From IMG/VR virus record IMGVR_UViG_3300050120_000158, positions 1-64,000 of that record: a stretch of DNA of 64,000 bases; one strand, 5' to 3'. This DNA is from a virus. This document shows positions 14,384 through 22,671 of this stretch, piece after piece (the first letter of the stretch is position 1; each line of letters begins with the position of its first letter). The notes beneath the pieces were generated by a model. That model did no database searches, was not told the DNA's origin, and saw nothing but the letters and a program-made list of their open reading frames with translations. The position numbers and the translations under genes are program-made.

Positions 14384-15766
14384 TCAATACCAAAGATTAC
14401 TTACGGTTTCGTGCAGCCACTCCGGCCACCGAACGTCCTCCCAGTTGCATTCGATTGTCCCAAACTGATTAAAGGCGAGGTGTCGCCAGTTTACGCCCAT
14501 GTACGCGCCGCACAGTCGCAGATCGTAATGCTCTTGCGTTGCTCCGGGTTGCCACTCGGCGGGATAGCGCCGCAGTAGTGCTTTACCGGCCCAAGTATGG
14601 TTATCGTGAGCATATACCGGGATTGTGGGGGCTACCCCGAGGCGTAGGGAGGGGGCAGGGGCACGTAATACCGCGTTAAACGCCGGGGGCTGTAGCAGTC
14701 CCGCCCCGAACGGTTCGCCAAGCAAAAAATCGACCAGATTGTTTAATTCGTGGTACCCGATCCCTAGCTTGTTGAGCGCCCTCTTGGAGATTTGATCCAT
14801 GAGCATCCCTAGATGCTTTTTATCGACCTTCGCTATGATCGCCTTGTCACTGCAAAGCTCGTTGATGATCCAAGCCCGGTGTGCGTCGATATCGCCGGTC
14901 TTGAGTTTTTGCAATCCCTTAAGACCATATTGCGTAGTCATGCGGTCGCCGTCGCGAAGGCCGGTCTTGAGGGCTTCGATAAGCTTTTTCTTATGCTTAT
15001 CGTCAATGATGTTTCCGCCTTTGGCAACGTCCCGCCCGAATTCGTTGACGAGCATTTCATATCCGCGCATTTCTTCCATAAGGAAATCGAAATGCGACGG
15101 CAGTTCCCATTTCTTTTTGGACGCGCAAAATAGGGCGATGCCGGTACGCATGAGGCCGTAATCCATTTCGGCATTCGGTGGCCCGATCATGATTTTGGCA
15201 AGCCAACCGGCAAGAACGTGATCCCGGGTTTCCTCGTAAATGATATTAAGCATGTACTTGATGACGCCGCGAACACCCCGGAAGTTGGCTAGCATCGTTC
15301 CCCAGAATACCGCTTGATCGACACTACGCCGACGAAGTTCTTTGTGGAATGCGCTAACAACCTCAAACATGTTATAGCGGCTGCATACCTCTTTGGCGTA
15401 GGCCGCTTGCATAGCGGGAGGCCGACCTGCTTTGTCCACGATATCCGCCATGGCGCGGATTTTGTGGGAGCATGCGATGTTACGAACCCACATTTCGTTT
15501 TTGACGTGCCATTGCCACGGGCCGCCCCGGATGCATTTGCAGGTTCCTGCAAGAAGATCGACGTTGTATACCGGCCCTTCGATGTTCTTGGCCTTATGGG
15601 CGGCGGATGCATAAACGTCGGACTTGGTATTGAACGCCGGATGCAGCGGCATGAACTTGGTCGGAAGCGGCGTGTTAGACGGCAGCTTCTCGATAGGCGT
15701 ATCTATTATTCCGTCGTCTTTAGCAATAGGGGCTTTGGTCGGCAACTTGAGCCGCTTAAGTGCCAT
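14384..15766 (-). CDS. SWIM zinc-finger protein with RarA/MgsA C-terminal-like helical region
   Basis: A 460-residue protein. It starts MALKRLKLPTKAPIA (terminal tag). Residues 76-101 hold CKC ... CSH, a SWIM-type CxCx(20)CxH zinc site. Residues about 145-215 (FHKELRRRSVDQAVFWGTML and a following helical stretch) resemble the C-terminal tetramerisation/clamp-loader-like part of RarA/MgsA (WRNIP1) proteins, but no AAA+ Walker motifs are present. A DNA-repair or fork-related role is suggested by both features; this is inference. The first Cys of the SWIM site is encoded by the palindrome. Confidence 0.5.
   Translation of the reverse strand: MALKRLKLPTKAPIAKDDGIIDTPIEKLPSNTPLPTKFMPLHPAFNTKSDVYASAAHKAKNIEGPVYNVDLLAGTCKCIRGGPWQWHVKNEMWVRNIACSHKIRAMADIVDKAGRPPAMQAAYAKEVCSRYNMFEVVSAFHKELRRRSVDQAVFWGTMLANFRGVRGVIKYMLNIIYEETRDHVLAGWLAKIMIGPPNAEMDYGLMRTGIALFCASKKKWELPSHFDFLMEEMRGYEMLVNEFGRDVAKGGNIIDDKHKKKLIEALKTGLRDGDRMTTQYGLKGLQKLKTGDIDAHRAWIINELCSDKAIIAKVDKKHLGMLMDQISKRALNKLGIGYHELNNLVDFLLGEPFGAGLLQPPAFNAVLRAPAPSLRLGVAPTIPVYAHDNHTWAGKALLRRYPAEWQPGATQEHYDLRLCGAYMGVNWRHLAFNQFGTIECNWEDVRWPEWLHETVSNLWY
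15538..15551. repeat. palindromic repeat, perfect (TT form)
   Basis: TGCAGGTTCCTGCA. Encodes AGTCK in the 14384 gene; its Cys is the first ligand of the SWIM CxC. Confidence 0.95.
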
Positions 15767-15808
15767 TGGGGTTTTCCCGGATTTCAAGGGTTTCGGCGCT
15801 AGTAGCAG

Positions 15809-15837
15809 AGTATCGCGGATTGTTAGTCACCGGTCAA
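15809..15837 (-). promoter_or_regulatory. predicted promoter for the 15766 gene
   Basis: Minus strand TTGACC (15832-15837), 17-bp spacer, GATACT (15809-15814), overlapping the 3' end of the 15827 gene. A copy of the 14-bp element (15811-15824) overlaps the -10. Confidence 0.6.
15811..15824. repeat. intergenic 14-bp element
   Basis: TATCGCGGATTGTT, overlapping the -10 of the promoter at 15809. Confidence 0.7.
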
Positions 15838-16390
15838 GGGGAACCACGCCGTATTTGCCTGCCATCACGAAGTATTCATCAACCTGCTCGATACCAAGTA
15901 GCTTCTCGAAACGCACCTGCGACCGGCGCAAGTTAGCTATTAGTACCTTGTCTACCATAACCCGCTTAACACCTAGCGACCGTTGATGGGTATACCAAGC
16001 GTAGACCGGCTGAACTTGATGGTAGAACCAGATCGTCCTTTCGTTACGCTGCGATCCAACCACCTTAATCATAGGTTCCGGCATAACACCGATACTGACC
16101 CATCTGAATAAGGTAACGCGATCTATAGCGAAAAGATTGCAGATCGTTTTCGCGGTATATGCCTTAGTGGTGATGCCCTGATACAGGAAGGGTTTGCCGT
16201 TAGCCCTTAGCTGGAAGCCGTACCGGTAGGGCAGCGCTATGGCTTTATAGCCTGCGCTGTAGGCTTTGGCCTTACCCCAGCGCTGCACGGTATTAGGATT
16301 TTTTGATGGGTAGAACTCTATTGACGCGGGGTCTTGGCCCCGTTCGGCTGGGCGAGGGGTATATTGTTTTCGTCTCGACCGGAACGCCAT
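15827..16390 (-). CDS. MerR-like HTH DNA-binding protein
   Basis: A 187-residue protein. Residues about 78-108 (AKTICNLFAIDRVTLFRWVS then IGVMPEP) form a MerR-like HTH with the W-x3-G-x-(I/M)-P turn. The same block occurs in the 23134 gene (LWRWVDNGIIPSP), so the two are paralogues. Probable regulator or replication accessory protein. The first 98 bp overlap the zinc-finger gene upstream in another frame, so an internal start is possible. Confidence 0.6.
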   Translation of the reverse strand: MAFRSRRKQYTPRPAERGQDPASIEFYPSKNPNTVQRWGKAKAYSAGYKAIALPYRYGFQLRANGKPFLYQGITTKAYTAKTICNLFAIDRVTLFRWVSIGVMPEPMIKVVGSQRNERTIWFYHQVQPVYAWYTHQRSLGVKRVMVDKVLIANLRRSQVRFEKLLGIEQVDEYFVMAGKYGVVPLDR

Positions 16391-16697
16391 GGTTTTTAAG
16401 GATTTCTGACTTGCCGAATTTTATAGCTCTAGCAATTGCGCGCTCAACAAACGCATCGCCGAGTTTCCATGGGTAGGTGCATCCGGGTGCCCTGCCCCAT
16501 ACGAGGTATTCCCTATAAGGGATTTCCTTGTCGCCGTTGCAAGTATAGCACTTGCCGGGAATATATCCTTTGCATTCTGGGCATTGAACGTGCCCCGGCG
16601 AATACTTCAGCGGTTCGCAAACCGGGATACGAAAAAGGCGGCGGGTTATCGTTTTATGCGACGACGGTGCCACTCTATCAAACTTTCTGATCGGCAT
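16293..16697 (-). CDS. zinc-binding hypothetical protein
   Basis: A 134-residue protein. MPIRKFDRVAP at the start (tag-like), then CPECKGYIPGKCYTCNG, two C-x2-C knuckles like those of DnaJ-type or rubredoxin-like zinc ribbons, and a basic C-terminus PIKKS. Overlaps both neighbours; the homing endonuclease frame runs into its start. Function unknown. Confidence 0.55.
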   Translation of the reverse strand: MPIRKFDRVAPSSHKTITRRLFRIPVCEPLKYSPGHVQCPECKGYIPGKCYTCNGDKEIPYREYLVWGRAPGCTYPWKLGDAFVERAIARAIKFGKSEILKNHGVPVETKTIYPSPSRTGPRPRVNRVLPIKKS

Positions 16698-17008
16698 GTA
16701 GTACCCGCTTTGCGTTCATGAGGTTCCGCTACACGCTTTAATATCAAATAAGGTTCTATAGTAAAGTAGACCTTTCGTGCCGTCGCGTGAGTTACGCGCC
16801 AATACCATTGTGGTTTATAATGCACTTTACTTACTTTATGTGGCTGCACCCTTCCACCAAACGTTAAATGTAACAAATCTATAATTGGCTTATAAGTCAT
16901 GCCAACAGAAATATAGAAAACTGGTTGTTGGGAGCTTGATTTAGGTCCACGCTGATAATACCCAACGCTTCCCTCGCCATCTATAATGCCACCTAAATAC
17001 GCTAACAA
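16646..17008 (-). CDS. LAGLIDADG homing endonuclease
   Basis: About 120 residues from a TTG at 17008 (MLAYLGGIIDGEGSVGYYQR): a single LAGLIDADG motif (LGGIIDGEG) at the N-terminus, then a beta-beta-alpha body ending in a basic tail. Single-motif enzymes act as homodimers. It lies between a strong terminator and the zinc-binding gene, a typical insertion position. The upstream extension of the frame to 17239 is an antisense-like shadow over the 17073 gene and not part of the protein. Confidence 0.75.
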   Translation of the reverse strand: MLAYLGGIIDGEGSVGYYQRGPKSSSQQPVFYISVGMTYKPIIDLLHLTFGGRVQPHKVSKVHYKPQWYWRVTHATARKVYFTIEPYLILKRVAEPHERKAGTTCRSESLIEWHRRRIKR

Positions 17009-17020
17009 ATGTGTACCTGT

Positions 17021-17047
17021 TAAAAAGGGCGGCGTTGCCGCCGCCCT
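17021..17047 (-). terminator. rho-independent terminator after the 17073 gene
   Basis: A perfect 9-bp GC stem (17026-17034 with 17039-17047), TTGC loop, T-run on the minus strand. 26 bp past the stop of the 418-residue gene. Confidence 0.9.
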
Positions 17048-17072
17048 ATCCAGTGCCTTGATCGGCAACGGC

Positions 17073-18329
17073 TTACGCCGCAGCGGCCACGGCAACGTTC
17101 GCCGGATGGTCGGCGGGCAGCTTGACGCCACCCTTAACCAGTGCGTTCCGCTTGCGGGTAACCGCAGCAGCCGCCTTCGGCGCGACTTCGGCCAGATGAT
17201 CGCCGGCCCATTCGGTAACGATGTGTTCGAACACCGCATTCAGGTCCGTGGTGCCGAGTTGCTTTTGAGCGGCCTTGAGGATCATTTCGATCCCTTCGCC
17301 CTGATCCTCGAAAAGCTTGAACGCGAACTCGGTTTTCTTGATCGTCGCCCTCGCGGCGGCGGTCCCACGAGCATTGACGCCGCCCTCAGACGTGTAGCTC
17401 GTCTTGAGGATTTCCGACATTTGATCGTAGTTGTTGGTCTTGGCAACCTCGATCACTTCGGCGGCGTTGTCGTCGGTGATGAAGCGAGCGAGCTTCTGTG
17501 CCTTCCACCAGCCGAGCGTCGAGATTTCCTTGATGACGGTCGCGGCGTTCGAAAGCGACGAAATGCTCTCGTAAATCGCGATCAAGTCCATGACCTTCCG
17601 ATAGCCGCCGAGGCTTTCGGAGAAGTTGTCCTTGAGGAAAGCTTCGAAGCCTTCCTTGCTGTCCTCGTAGTTGACATTGGCGTCGTTGGCGTAGCCCGTG
17701 AACAGCGACTTGCCGTCCTCGCCCTTTTCCTTGTAGAGCTTGGCCATGACGCCGCCGAAGTAGAAGAAGCCCTTCTCGATATCCCCGAAAATCTTCTGGG
17801 CGATCAAGAGCGGGTCACCGTCGCTCTGCTTGAGGTAATTGGCCATTTCGCCAACGACCGGCAGATGGAACGGAGCCTCAACAACCTTGCTGGTGCGCTT
17901 GGCTTCTCTCGCCAAGATTTCTTCGCCAGCCGGGCCGTTCTCCGGGTCCGCAATGTAGGCGTGGTAGTCGGCCTTCTTGACGACGCCAAGAACCTGATCG
18001 CCATCGCGCTGAACTTCGCTAACGACGGCGAGTTCTTCGCCCGGCGTAAAGAGGCCATCGGTCTTCTCGATGGTGTTCTCTGGGTTGGCAGGATCGGGGA
18101 TCGGGCTGTAACCATTGAAGACGACAATCGAACCCTGATCGTAGGGCTTTGTCTCGGGCTTGGGCTTCGCGACCTTGGGGGCCGGTTTTGCAGCGGCAGC
18201 GGGCTTCGCGGCGGGCTTCGCGGCGGCCTTTGCTCTCGGCTTCGCCAGCGTCGGCTTGGCGGCGGGCTTTGCCAGCGCGGGCTTTGCAGCAGCGGCGGGC
18301 TTGGCAGCGGGTTTAGCGAGTGGAGCCAT
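17073..18329 (-). CDS. large K/P/A-tailed protein of unknown function
   Basis: A 418-residue protein. The first about 60 residues are a Lys/Pro/Ala repeat tail (MAPLAKPAAKPAAAAKPALA). The remaining 350 residues are a globular, mostly helical acidic protein with no recognised family. It sits between the RuvC-like gene and a strong terminator, in a unit that may start near the 14-bp element at 18423. The tail type is shared with the 2398, 8624 and 21805 genes. Abundant expression and nucleic-acid or partner binding via the tail are guesses. Confidence 0.75.
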   Translation of the reverse strand: MAPLAKPAAKPAAAAKPALAKPAAKPTLAKPRAKAAAKPAAKPAAAAKPAPKVAKPKPETKPYDQGSIVVFNGYSPIPDPANPENTIEKTDGLFTPGEELAVVSEVQRDGDQVLGVVKKADYHAYIADPENGPAGEEILAREAKRTSKVVEAPFHLPVVGEMANYLKQSDGDPLLIAQKIFGDIEKGFFYFGGVMAKLYKEKGEDGKSLFTGYANDANVNYEDSKEGFEAFLKDNFSESLGGYRKVMDLIAIYESISSLSNAATVIKEISTLGWWKAQKLARFITDDNAAEVIEVAKTNNYDQMSEILKTSYTSEGGVNARGTAAARATIKKTEFAFKLFEDQGEGIEMILKAAQKQLGTTDLNAVFEHIVTEWAGDHLAEVAPKAAAAVTRKRNALVKGGVKLPADHPANVAVAAAA

Positions 18330-18335
18330 GGTTGA

Positions 18336-19073
18336 TTACCTCGTTGGCGTTAAAAATAATCGGGTGGGTCGGCTAGTGTTTTGCAGAGTAGGCTTGGGTC
18401 TAAGGATTGTCAATGACGTTTTTATCGCAGATTGTTTGTTGATAATTCTTAAGTTACTGCAAGGCTTTGTGGCGGGATAACCCTGTGCAGTTGCAGGTTC
18501 CTGCAAGGCTTTATAATGCGGCAACGCCGGATGCTTTACAATCGTTAATGACTGCCCTTCAAGATTTGCCACGAGATATCTTGTCAGACAGAACGCATCC
18601 ACTAGGTTGTCGTTCCCTGATACGAACCCAAAACGCATATGAGCGGCGTGGGCCATATCGGCTTTCTCATGGGTTCCGTGGCCCATGAATTTCTTGAGCG
18701 CTTTAGGGGCTACTAGGTAAATATCAAATCCAAATATCGTTAGTGCAATGTACTTGATGGTGCCGATAAGTTCGGCTCTAGTAAACGCTTTGCCGGTATT
18801 CTTGCCGAATGCGTAGTCCTCAATAACAACCGCTGTATTACCGGCATACTTCCTGAATACGTCGATTGCGCAAGTGATAATGGCCGCTTGTCGTAGCGGG
18901 TCTTTGAGTGTCTGAAATACCTTGGTGCTAGTTACGATGGGGGATGGCTTAAAGAGGTTGTCAAACTGCCGAATAAGCGGGACCATCCCGGTGTCAGTCA
19001 GGGAAATATCCAGTCCGATGATCGTGTCGTATTTGACACGCCGGATTAAGTTGATCTTCCTAGGTAGCAACAA
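18336..19073 (-). CDS. RuvC-like Holliday junction resolvase
   Basis: A 245-residue protein. RNase H fold with acidic residues in the RuvC order: GLDIS (about residue 22), VVIEDYAFG (about 84), and a C-terminal pair EKADMAH / NDNLVDAF (about 136-160). Such enzymes cleave branched DNA before packaging. The start is TTG 19073 with GGAG upstream. After about residue 188 the palindrome encodes LQEPA and leads into a 50-residue low-complexity basic tail, unusual for RuvC and probably appended. Confidence 0.75.
   Translation of the reverse strand: MLLPRKINLIRRVKYDTIIGLDISLTDTGMVPLIRQFDNLFKPSPIVTSTKVFQTLKDPLRQAAIITCAIDVFRKYAGNTAVVIEDYAFGKNTGKAFTRAELIGTIKYIALTIFGFDIYLVAPKALKKFMGHGTHEKADMAHAAHMRFGFVSGNDNLVDAFCLTRYLVANLEGQSLTIVKHPALPHYKALQEPATAQGYPATKPCSNLRIINKQSAIKTSLTILRPKPTLQNTSRPTRLFLTPTR
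18423..18436. repeat. intergenic 14-bp element, inside a reading frame end
   Basis: TATCGCAGATTGTT, about 95 bp upstream of the 18329 start and within the appended C-terminal tail of the RuvC-like gene. Probably marks the promoter region of the 17073 gene. Confidence 0.6.
18492..18505. repeat. palindromic repeat, perfect (TT form)
   Basis: TGCAGGTTCCTGCA. Encodes LQEPA at about residue 190 of the RuvC-like protein, where the conserved fold ends. Confidence 0.95.
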
Positions 19074-20013
19074 TTACATTGCTCCGACGATTGAAACAGG
19101 ACGTGCATACCGGGCAGTCCTTGGCGCGTGGTACGGCGGGTCCATCGCATATTCTGGTTGGTAGAATATTACGATCTAGGCTTTCCTTGAGCAAGCGGGC
19201 ATTTTCAAGCATCGGCTTAATACGGTCGCCCGGCGATGCCCGCTTTGAGAACTCCCGGTACACTGCCTTGCCAAAGAGCTTCTTATTGCTCCGGTCGGCA
19301 TAGAGGTAGTTAACAAAGGGATCGATTTCATGCTTGATGATACCCTGCTCGATCATCCAGCGGATCATCCAGTAATAGAACGATGCCTGTAAGGTATGGT
19401 CGCCAAGCGGCGCTTCCAGCCGGTCGAAATCAATGCCCTCTCGGTCGAGGGTTTTAATCTCGTACAAGTGAAGAACGTTACCCCAAAGCAAGAACAGGTC
19501 AGGGTGACCGGTGATATTGTATTGCTCATGGAGTAGGTCGATTTCTTCGTAGATGCGTGCGTGCAGTCCACAGTGTTTGCAGGTTCCTGCAACCGGGTCG
19601 GGCATCAACTGCATTACGAAATGCGTCTTACCGCAAAGGCACCGCCAATTGCCCCAGACCTTATCGCCATGGGGACTGCGCTTGATAAAATCGTTGGTCA
19701 TATGCGCTTGCGCACCATGGCCAAAGGTATGCAGCAAGCTCATGCCAGCGGATATCTTGCGTACATAGCTCCCGTTGCGCTGTTCGATGAAGGATAGCGC
19801 ATGCTCACGCGGGCAAAACCGCCGTCGCGAGTTGGACTGGATCAGGTCGGATACGTGAATGTAATACTTGTCCCGCGTGTAGCCACGGGTCCGGTGGTAA
19901 TCAACATGCTCACTGTTGAGCGTTTCGGCGATTACACCGAACGGCTTCGTATCGCTTTCGACCGGCTTGAAGAACCTATTAGGCTCAGGTTTTGGAAGTA
20001 TCTTGAGCGGCAC
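19060..20013 (-). CDS. PD-(D/E)XK nuclease, Cas4/RecB-like with cysteine clusters
   Basis: A 317-residue protein. GTG start at 20013 with AGGGA upstream; tag-like MPLKILPKPEPN. Core motifs: GHGAQAH helix, then GHPDLFLL ... LYEIKTLD (catalytic D and E-x-K), then a Q-x-x-x-Y helix (TLQASFYYWM). An inserted zinc knuckle CLCGK ... CKHCG (about residues 123-147) and C-terminal CPVCTSC resemble Cas4/AddB-type metal or Fe-S clusters. Probably a 5' or end-processing nuclease for recombination or end resection. One knuckle Cys is palindrome-encoded. Confidence 0.75.
   Translation of the reverse strand: MPLKILPKPEPNRFFKPVESDTKPFGVIAETLNSEHVDYHRTRGYTRDKYYIHVSDLIQSNSRRRFCPREHALSFIEQRNGSYVRKISAGMSLLHTFGHGAQAHMTNDFIKRSPHGDKVWGNWRCLCGKTHFVMQLMPDPVAGTCKHCGLHARIYEEIDLLHEQYNITGHPDLFLLWGNVLHLYEIKTLDREGIDFDRLEAPLGDHTLQASFYYWMIRWMIEQGIIKHEIDPFVNYLYADRSNKKLFGKAVYREFSKRASPGDRIKPMLENARLLKESLDRNILPTRICDGPAVPRAKDCPVCTSCFNRRSNVIVAT
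19578..19591. repeat. palindromic repeat, perfect (TT form)
   Basis: TGCAGGTTCCTGCA. Encodes AGTCK inside the CKHCG zinc knuckle of the 19060 nuclease. Confidence 0.95.
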
Positions 20014-20374
20014 GTATTAATCCCTCTAATTGCTTAACATCGCAAATGGCTAGCTCTGCCTCGGGTTTCCCACTTTGGTTCAAGAATTCCACGACTAAGA
20101 TAGGCATTTCGTCCGAAGCTAAAGCTGCATTTCGTATCTTGTCTAGCATAGCTATCGTAACGCTGAAAGAACGCCGCGAAGTCGCTTTTGCTTCCAGCCG
20201 GATCAAGCCCGCAATCCGTACATCCCCTTTGGTGGTACCCGCACCACTCCGGGAGACTTGGCGGGCATTCAATCTCTTTGCCAAATCTTTTTCTTGCTTT
20301 GGTGCCCGCCAGAAGGCGTTCCCCTGTTTCGACTTTTGGGCCGCGCGTGTCATAAAGGGGTTTGGTGGGGACAC
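19985..20374 (-). CDS. small PD-(D/E)XK-type endonuclease, Holliday-resolvase-like
   Basis: A 129-residue protein. After a basic helix, SRSGAGTTKGDVRIAGLIRL is followed by EAKAT: the D ... E-x-K order with a preceding S/G loop typical of archaeal Hjc-like and phage VRR/resolvase nucleases. A GTG at 20374 with GGAG upstream is used as start; ATG 20353 is the alternative. It overlaps the next nuclease gene by 29 bp. Role in branch resolution or degradation is inferred. Confidence 0.6.
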   Translation of the reverse strand: MSPPNPFMTRAAQKSKQGNAFWRAPKQEKDLAKRLNARQVSRSGAGTTKGDVRIAGLIRLEAKATSRRSFSVTIAMLDKIRNAALASDEMPILVVEFLNQSGKPEAELAICDVKQLEGLIRAAQDTSKT

Positions 20375-20448
20375 TTAGCAATGCTCCGTTGAAACGTACT
20401 ACGCGGGGCCGGGGCTTTAGGCTGGGAACGAACGGCTTGACGTATTTC

Positions 20449-21726
20449 TTAAGTGACGCCCCACTTCTTACGATAGGTGTCCACAATTCTCGATACAATT
20501 CCCCGTTCCCGCGTCCCGTCATCCACGAGGAACTTGGAGAAATCGGCCGCACTCCTAAACTTTCCATCAAACGGATCATCCACGACGCTAAAGCTCGTTG
20601 GATGGCCGTCGAGAACGCCACTAGAAAGTCCGAAGGAGATGATTGATCGTACTTGGTTAACGTAACCAACCGGGAGTCCGTAGCTCTCGTCGCGAACGAG
20701 AACAAATCGTCCTTCCTTAAAACGTCCGCCAGATTTGTCTTTGGTGATCTTAATCGAGTGTTCGTTATATACGACGGTGGTGCCCTTGTCGGCTTTCTCG
20801 TCCCCGGATGGTGGAGCGGCCCCCTTCTCTCCCTTCGTCTTTTCGGCATTAGTATGCTCTTTGTTTGAAATTTCGATCTGTTGCGTGGTGGCAAATTCAA
20901 GGGCCTTGCCACCGGGCAGAACGCGGGGGTCCCCGAACATAACGCCGATGGACATACGAAACTGATTGAGATGCAAAACAACTGGATAATGCTGGCGATG
21001 GCGTTCGACCAGAAGTGTGGCGTTTACGCGGCGAAGGTAGTTGCCGATAAGCCTTGCGTGAATGCCCGGGAAACTGTCCTCCGCACTCGATATGATTTCT
21101 TTCATTGGCGTGAGGAACGCGATGCTGTCCGTAACGATGATGCAGACTTCCATGGTCCGCAACAGTGCGTCGGCAATATCCACGGCGGACTCCCCGGTCT
21201 CAGGCTCAACGATGTGGAGCCGGTCAAGATCAACGCCTTGCATAGCCGCCCACGGCGGATCGAACGTGCCTTCGATATCCATCCAGATTGCGAACTTGTC
21301 GGGGTAGGCGCGTTGCGCCGCCGCGACGAACCTTGCGGCAATTGTAGATTTGCCTGCGGACTTGTTACCGTAGATCATCGATCCGCGTGATGCCATCAGG
21401 CCGCCAGCCAAACACAGGTCCGCCGATAGGATGCCGCTAGGGATACGTCCGAAGTTGACGCGCTCGCCATTGGCCCGGGTGATGATTGCCGGGCTGTAGA
21501 CCTTTTTCATTTGCTCTACAACGTTAGCGAGTTCCCCATAAACCTCGATAACGGAGTGCTTGATGATCGGTGCCCGTTCGCGTCGGCGCATACCGCCCTT
21601 TTTCTGTTCGATAGCCCCAACCAAGCTATCGATGGCCCCCTTAGTTTCTTCCGCTAGAGCAACTAGCGACGGGCTTGCAGGAACCTGCAAGGGGACGATA
21701 GGGAGTTTTCTTATCGCGATGGCCAT
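20449..21726 (-). CDS. RecA-like recombinase/ATPase
   Basis: A 425-residue protein. The N-terminus MAIAIRKLPIVPLQVPASPS is the tag plus a palindrome-encoded linker. Walker A GNKSAGKST at about 120-128 (RecA type G-x4-GKT/S), a D-x-E at about 150, Walker B CIIVTDS ending at D200, and the Q-rich motif VVLHLNQFR. Longer than bacterial RecA at both ends, with a charged insert (EKTKGEKGAAPPSGDEKADK). Expected to catalyse strand pairing in phage recombination. It lies among nucleases and a resolvase. Confidence 0.85.
   Translation of the reverse strand: MAIAIRKLPIVPLQVPASPSLVALAEETKGAIDSLVGAIEQKKGGMRRRERAPIIKHSVIEVYGELANVVEQMKKVYSPAIITRANGERVNFGRIPSGILSADLCLAGGLMASRGSMIYGNKSAGKSTIAARFVAAAQRAYPDKFAIWMDIEGTFDPPWAAMQGVDLDRLHIVEPETGESAVDIADALLRTMEVCIIVTDSIAFLTPMKEIISSAEDSFPGIHARLIGNYLRRVNATLLVERHRQHYPVVLHLNQFRMSIGVMFGDPRVLPGGKALEFATTQQIEISNKEHTNAEKTKGEKGAAPPSGDEKADKGTTVVYNEHSIKITKDKSGGRFKEGRFVLVRDESYGLPVGYVNQVRSIISFGLSSGVLDGHPTSFSVVDDPFDGKFRSAADFSKFLVDDGTRERGIVSRIVDTYRKKWGVT
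21676..21689. repeat. palindromic repeat, perfect (AA form)
   Basis: TGCAGGAACCTGCA. Encodes LQVPA at about residue 13 of the RecA-like protein, right after the terminal tag. Confidence 0.95.
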
Positions 21727-21750
21727 CAATCAATTCCTGTCCCTGAGATG

Positions 21751-21779
21751 AAAACGGAGAGGGTGATTAGCCCTCTCCG
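21751..21779 (-). terminator. rho-independent terminator after the 21805 gene
   Basis: A perfect 9-bp stem (21755-21763 with 21771-21779), 7-base loop, four T's on the minus strand. 25 bp past the stop. Confidence 0.85.
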
Positions 21780-21804
21780 CGTAGTCCGTAGAAAGTCGCG
21801 GGTC

Positions 21805-22659
21805 TTACGCCCCGGCTTCCTGCTTCTCAAGGATTTTCTTGATAGCAGCCTTGCGGGCGATCTTCTCGGGACCAGTCGGGAACTTGCCCATGCCCCAAGC
21901 TTCGTAGACCGCCTTCAGATCGTCGGTCGAAGCGGCACCAAGGGTTTCCTCGGTGTAAGCCTCGTCCGCCGCTTCATCGGCAACCGCTTCGCCTTCGACG
22001 GCGGCTTCGCCTTCTCCGAGAATTTGTGCCTTCAGAACTTCGCGCAGATCGGCTTCCTCGGGGAAGTCGCCCGGGTTGACGCCAAGGTCCGGGTTCTCGG
22101 TGCAGAGCGCGATCATGGTATCCATGTCGGCAGCGTCGAGGTATTCCGCGTCGATGGTGCCTTCCGGCTGGGCTTCAGTTTCTTCCGCGACCGCTTCACC
22201 GGCAACCAGATCGGCATCGCCAGCAACGCCCGCGTCATTCTCCGGGGGAACGAAGCTGGTGATCAGTGCGTCGAGAGCCGCTTTGCCCTTCTCCATAAGT
22301 TGCGAAAGCATGTTGTCGGTTTCTTCGACGTAGTGCGGCGCACCAACGGAAACGTCGAACTTGACCATTTCCATATGGCCGCCGAGCGCCTTGTTGTAGC
22401 CGATCTTGATGGACGAGAACGCCGGATTGGTGGCGAACACCTTGATATCCCGTTCCTCGGAAACGACGGGCTCGCCGTTGATGGTGCCGTTTTCAAGGAT
22501 CGTGGTGGATACGGTCATAACCGCTTCCCGCAGGATCGCGGTGGGGGTCGTCTTGGTAACCGGTTGCCCGCCGACAGTGGCAAGCGCGGGCTTGGCGGCT
22601 GGCTTTGCTGCAACAGCAGCGGCAGGTTTGGCAGCGACAGCGCGGTTCTGAATAGCCAT
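21805..22659 (-). CDS. K/P/A-tailed acidic protein
   Basis: A 284-residue protein. N-terminal Lys/Pro/Ala tail (MAIQNRAVAAKPAAAVAAKP), a beta-rich core at about 45-115, a very acidic Glu/Ala region at about 130-220, and a LEM/SAP-like helical end (TDDLKAVYEAWGMGKFPTGP). Unknown function; it may be an ssDNA- or DNA-mimic-type accessory of the recombination unit. A strong terminator follows it. Confidence 0.7.
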   Translation of the reverse strand: MAIQNRAVAAKPAAAVAAKPAAKPALATVGGQPVTKTTPTAILREAVMTVSTTILENGTINGEPVVSEERDIKVFATNPAFSSIKIGYNKALGGHMEMVKFDVSVGAPHYVEETDNMLSQLMEKGKAALDALITSFVPPENDAGVAGDADLVAGEAVAEETEAQPEGTIDAEYLDAADMDTMIALCTENPDLGVNPGDFPEEADLREVLKAQILGEGEAAVEGEAVADEAADEAYTEETLGAASTDDLKAVYEAWGMGKFPTGPEKIARKAAIKKILEKQEAGA

Positions 22660-22671
22660 TAGAGGTTTTCC

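Noticed and set aside
16986-18335. A 449-codon open frame on the + strand
   Set aside because: It lies antisense over the well-supported 17073-18329 gene. The Lys/Pro/Ala codon pattern of that gene (GCC/AAG/CCC) leaves the opposite frame free of stops, giving Gly/Leu/Arg-rich low-complexity sequence without a ribosome site.
20034-20981. A 315-codon frame on the minus strand
   Set aside because: It overlaps the RecA-like and the small resolvase-like genes in another frame, with shadow-like Arg/Ser/Pro composition and a start in low-complexity sequence.
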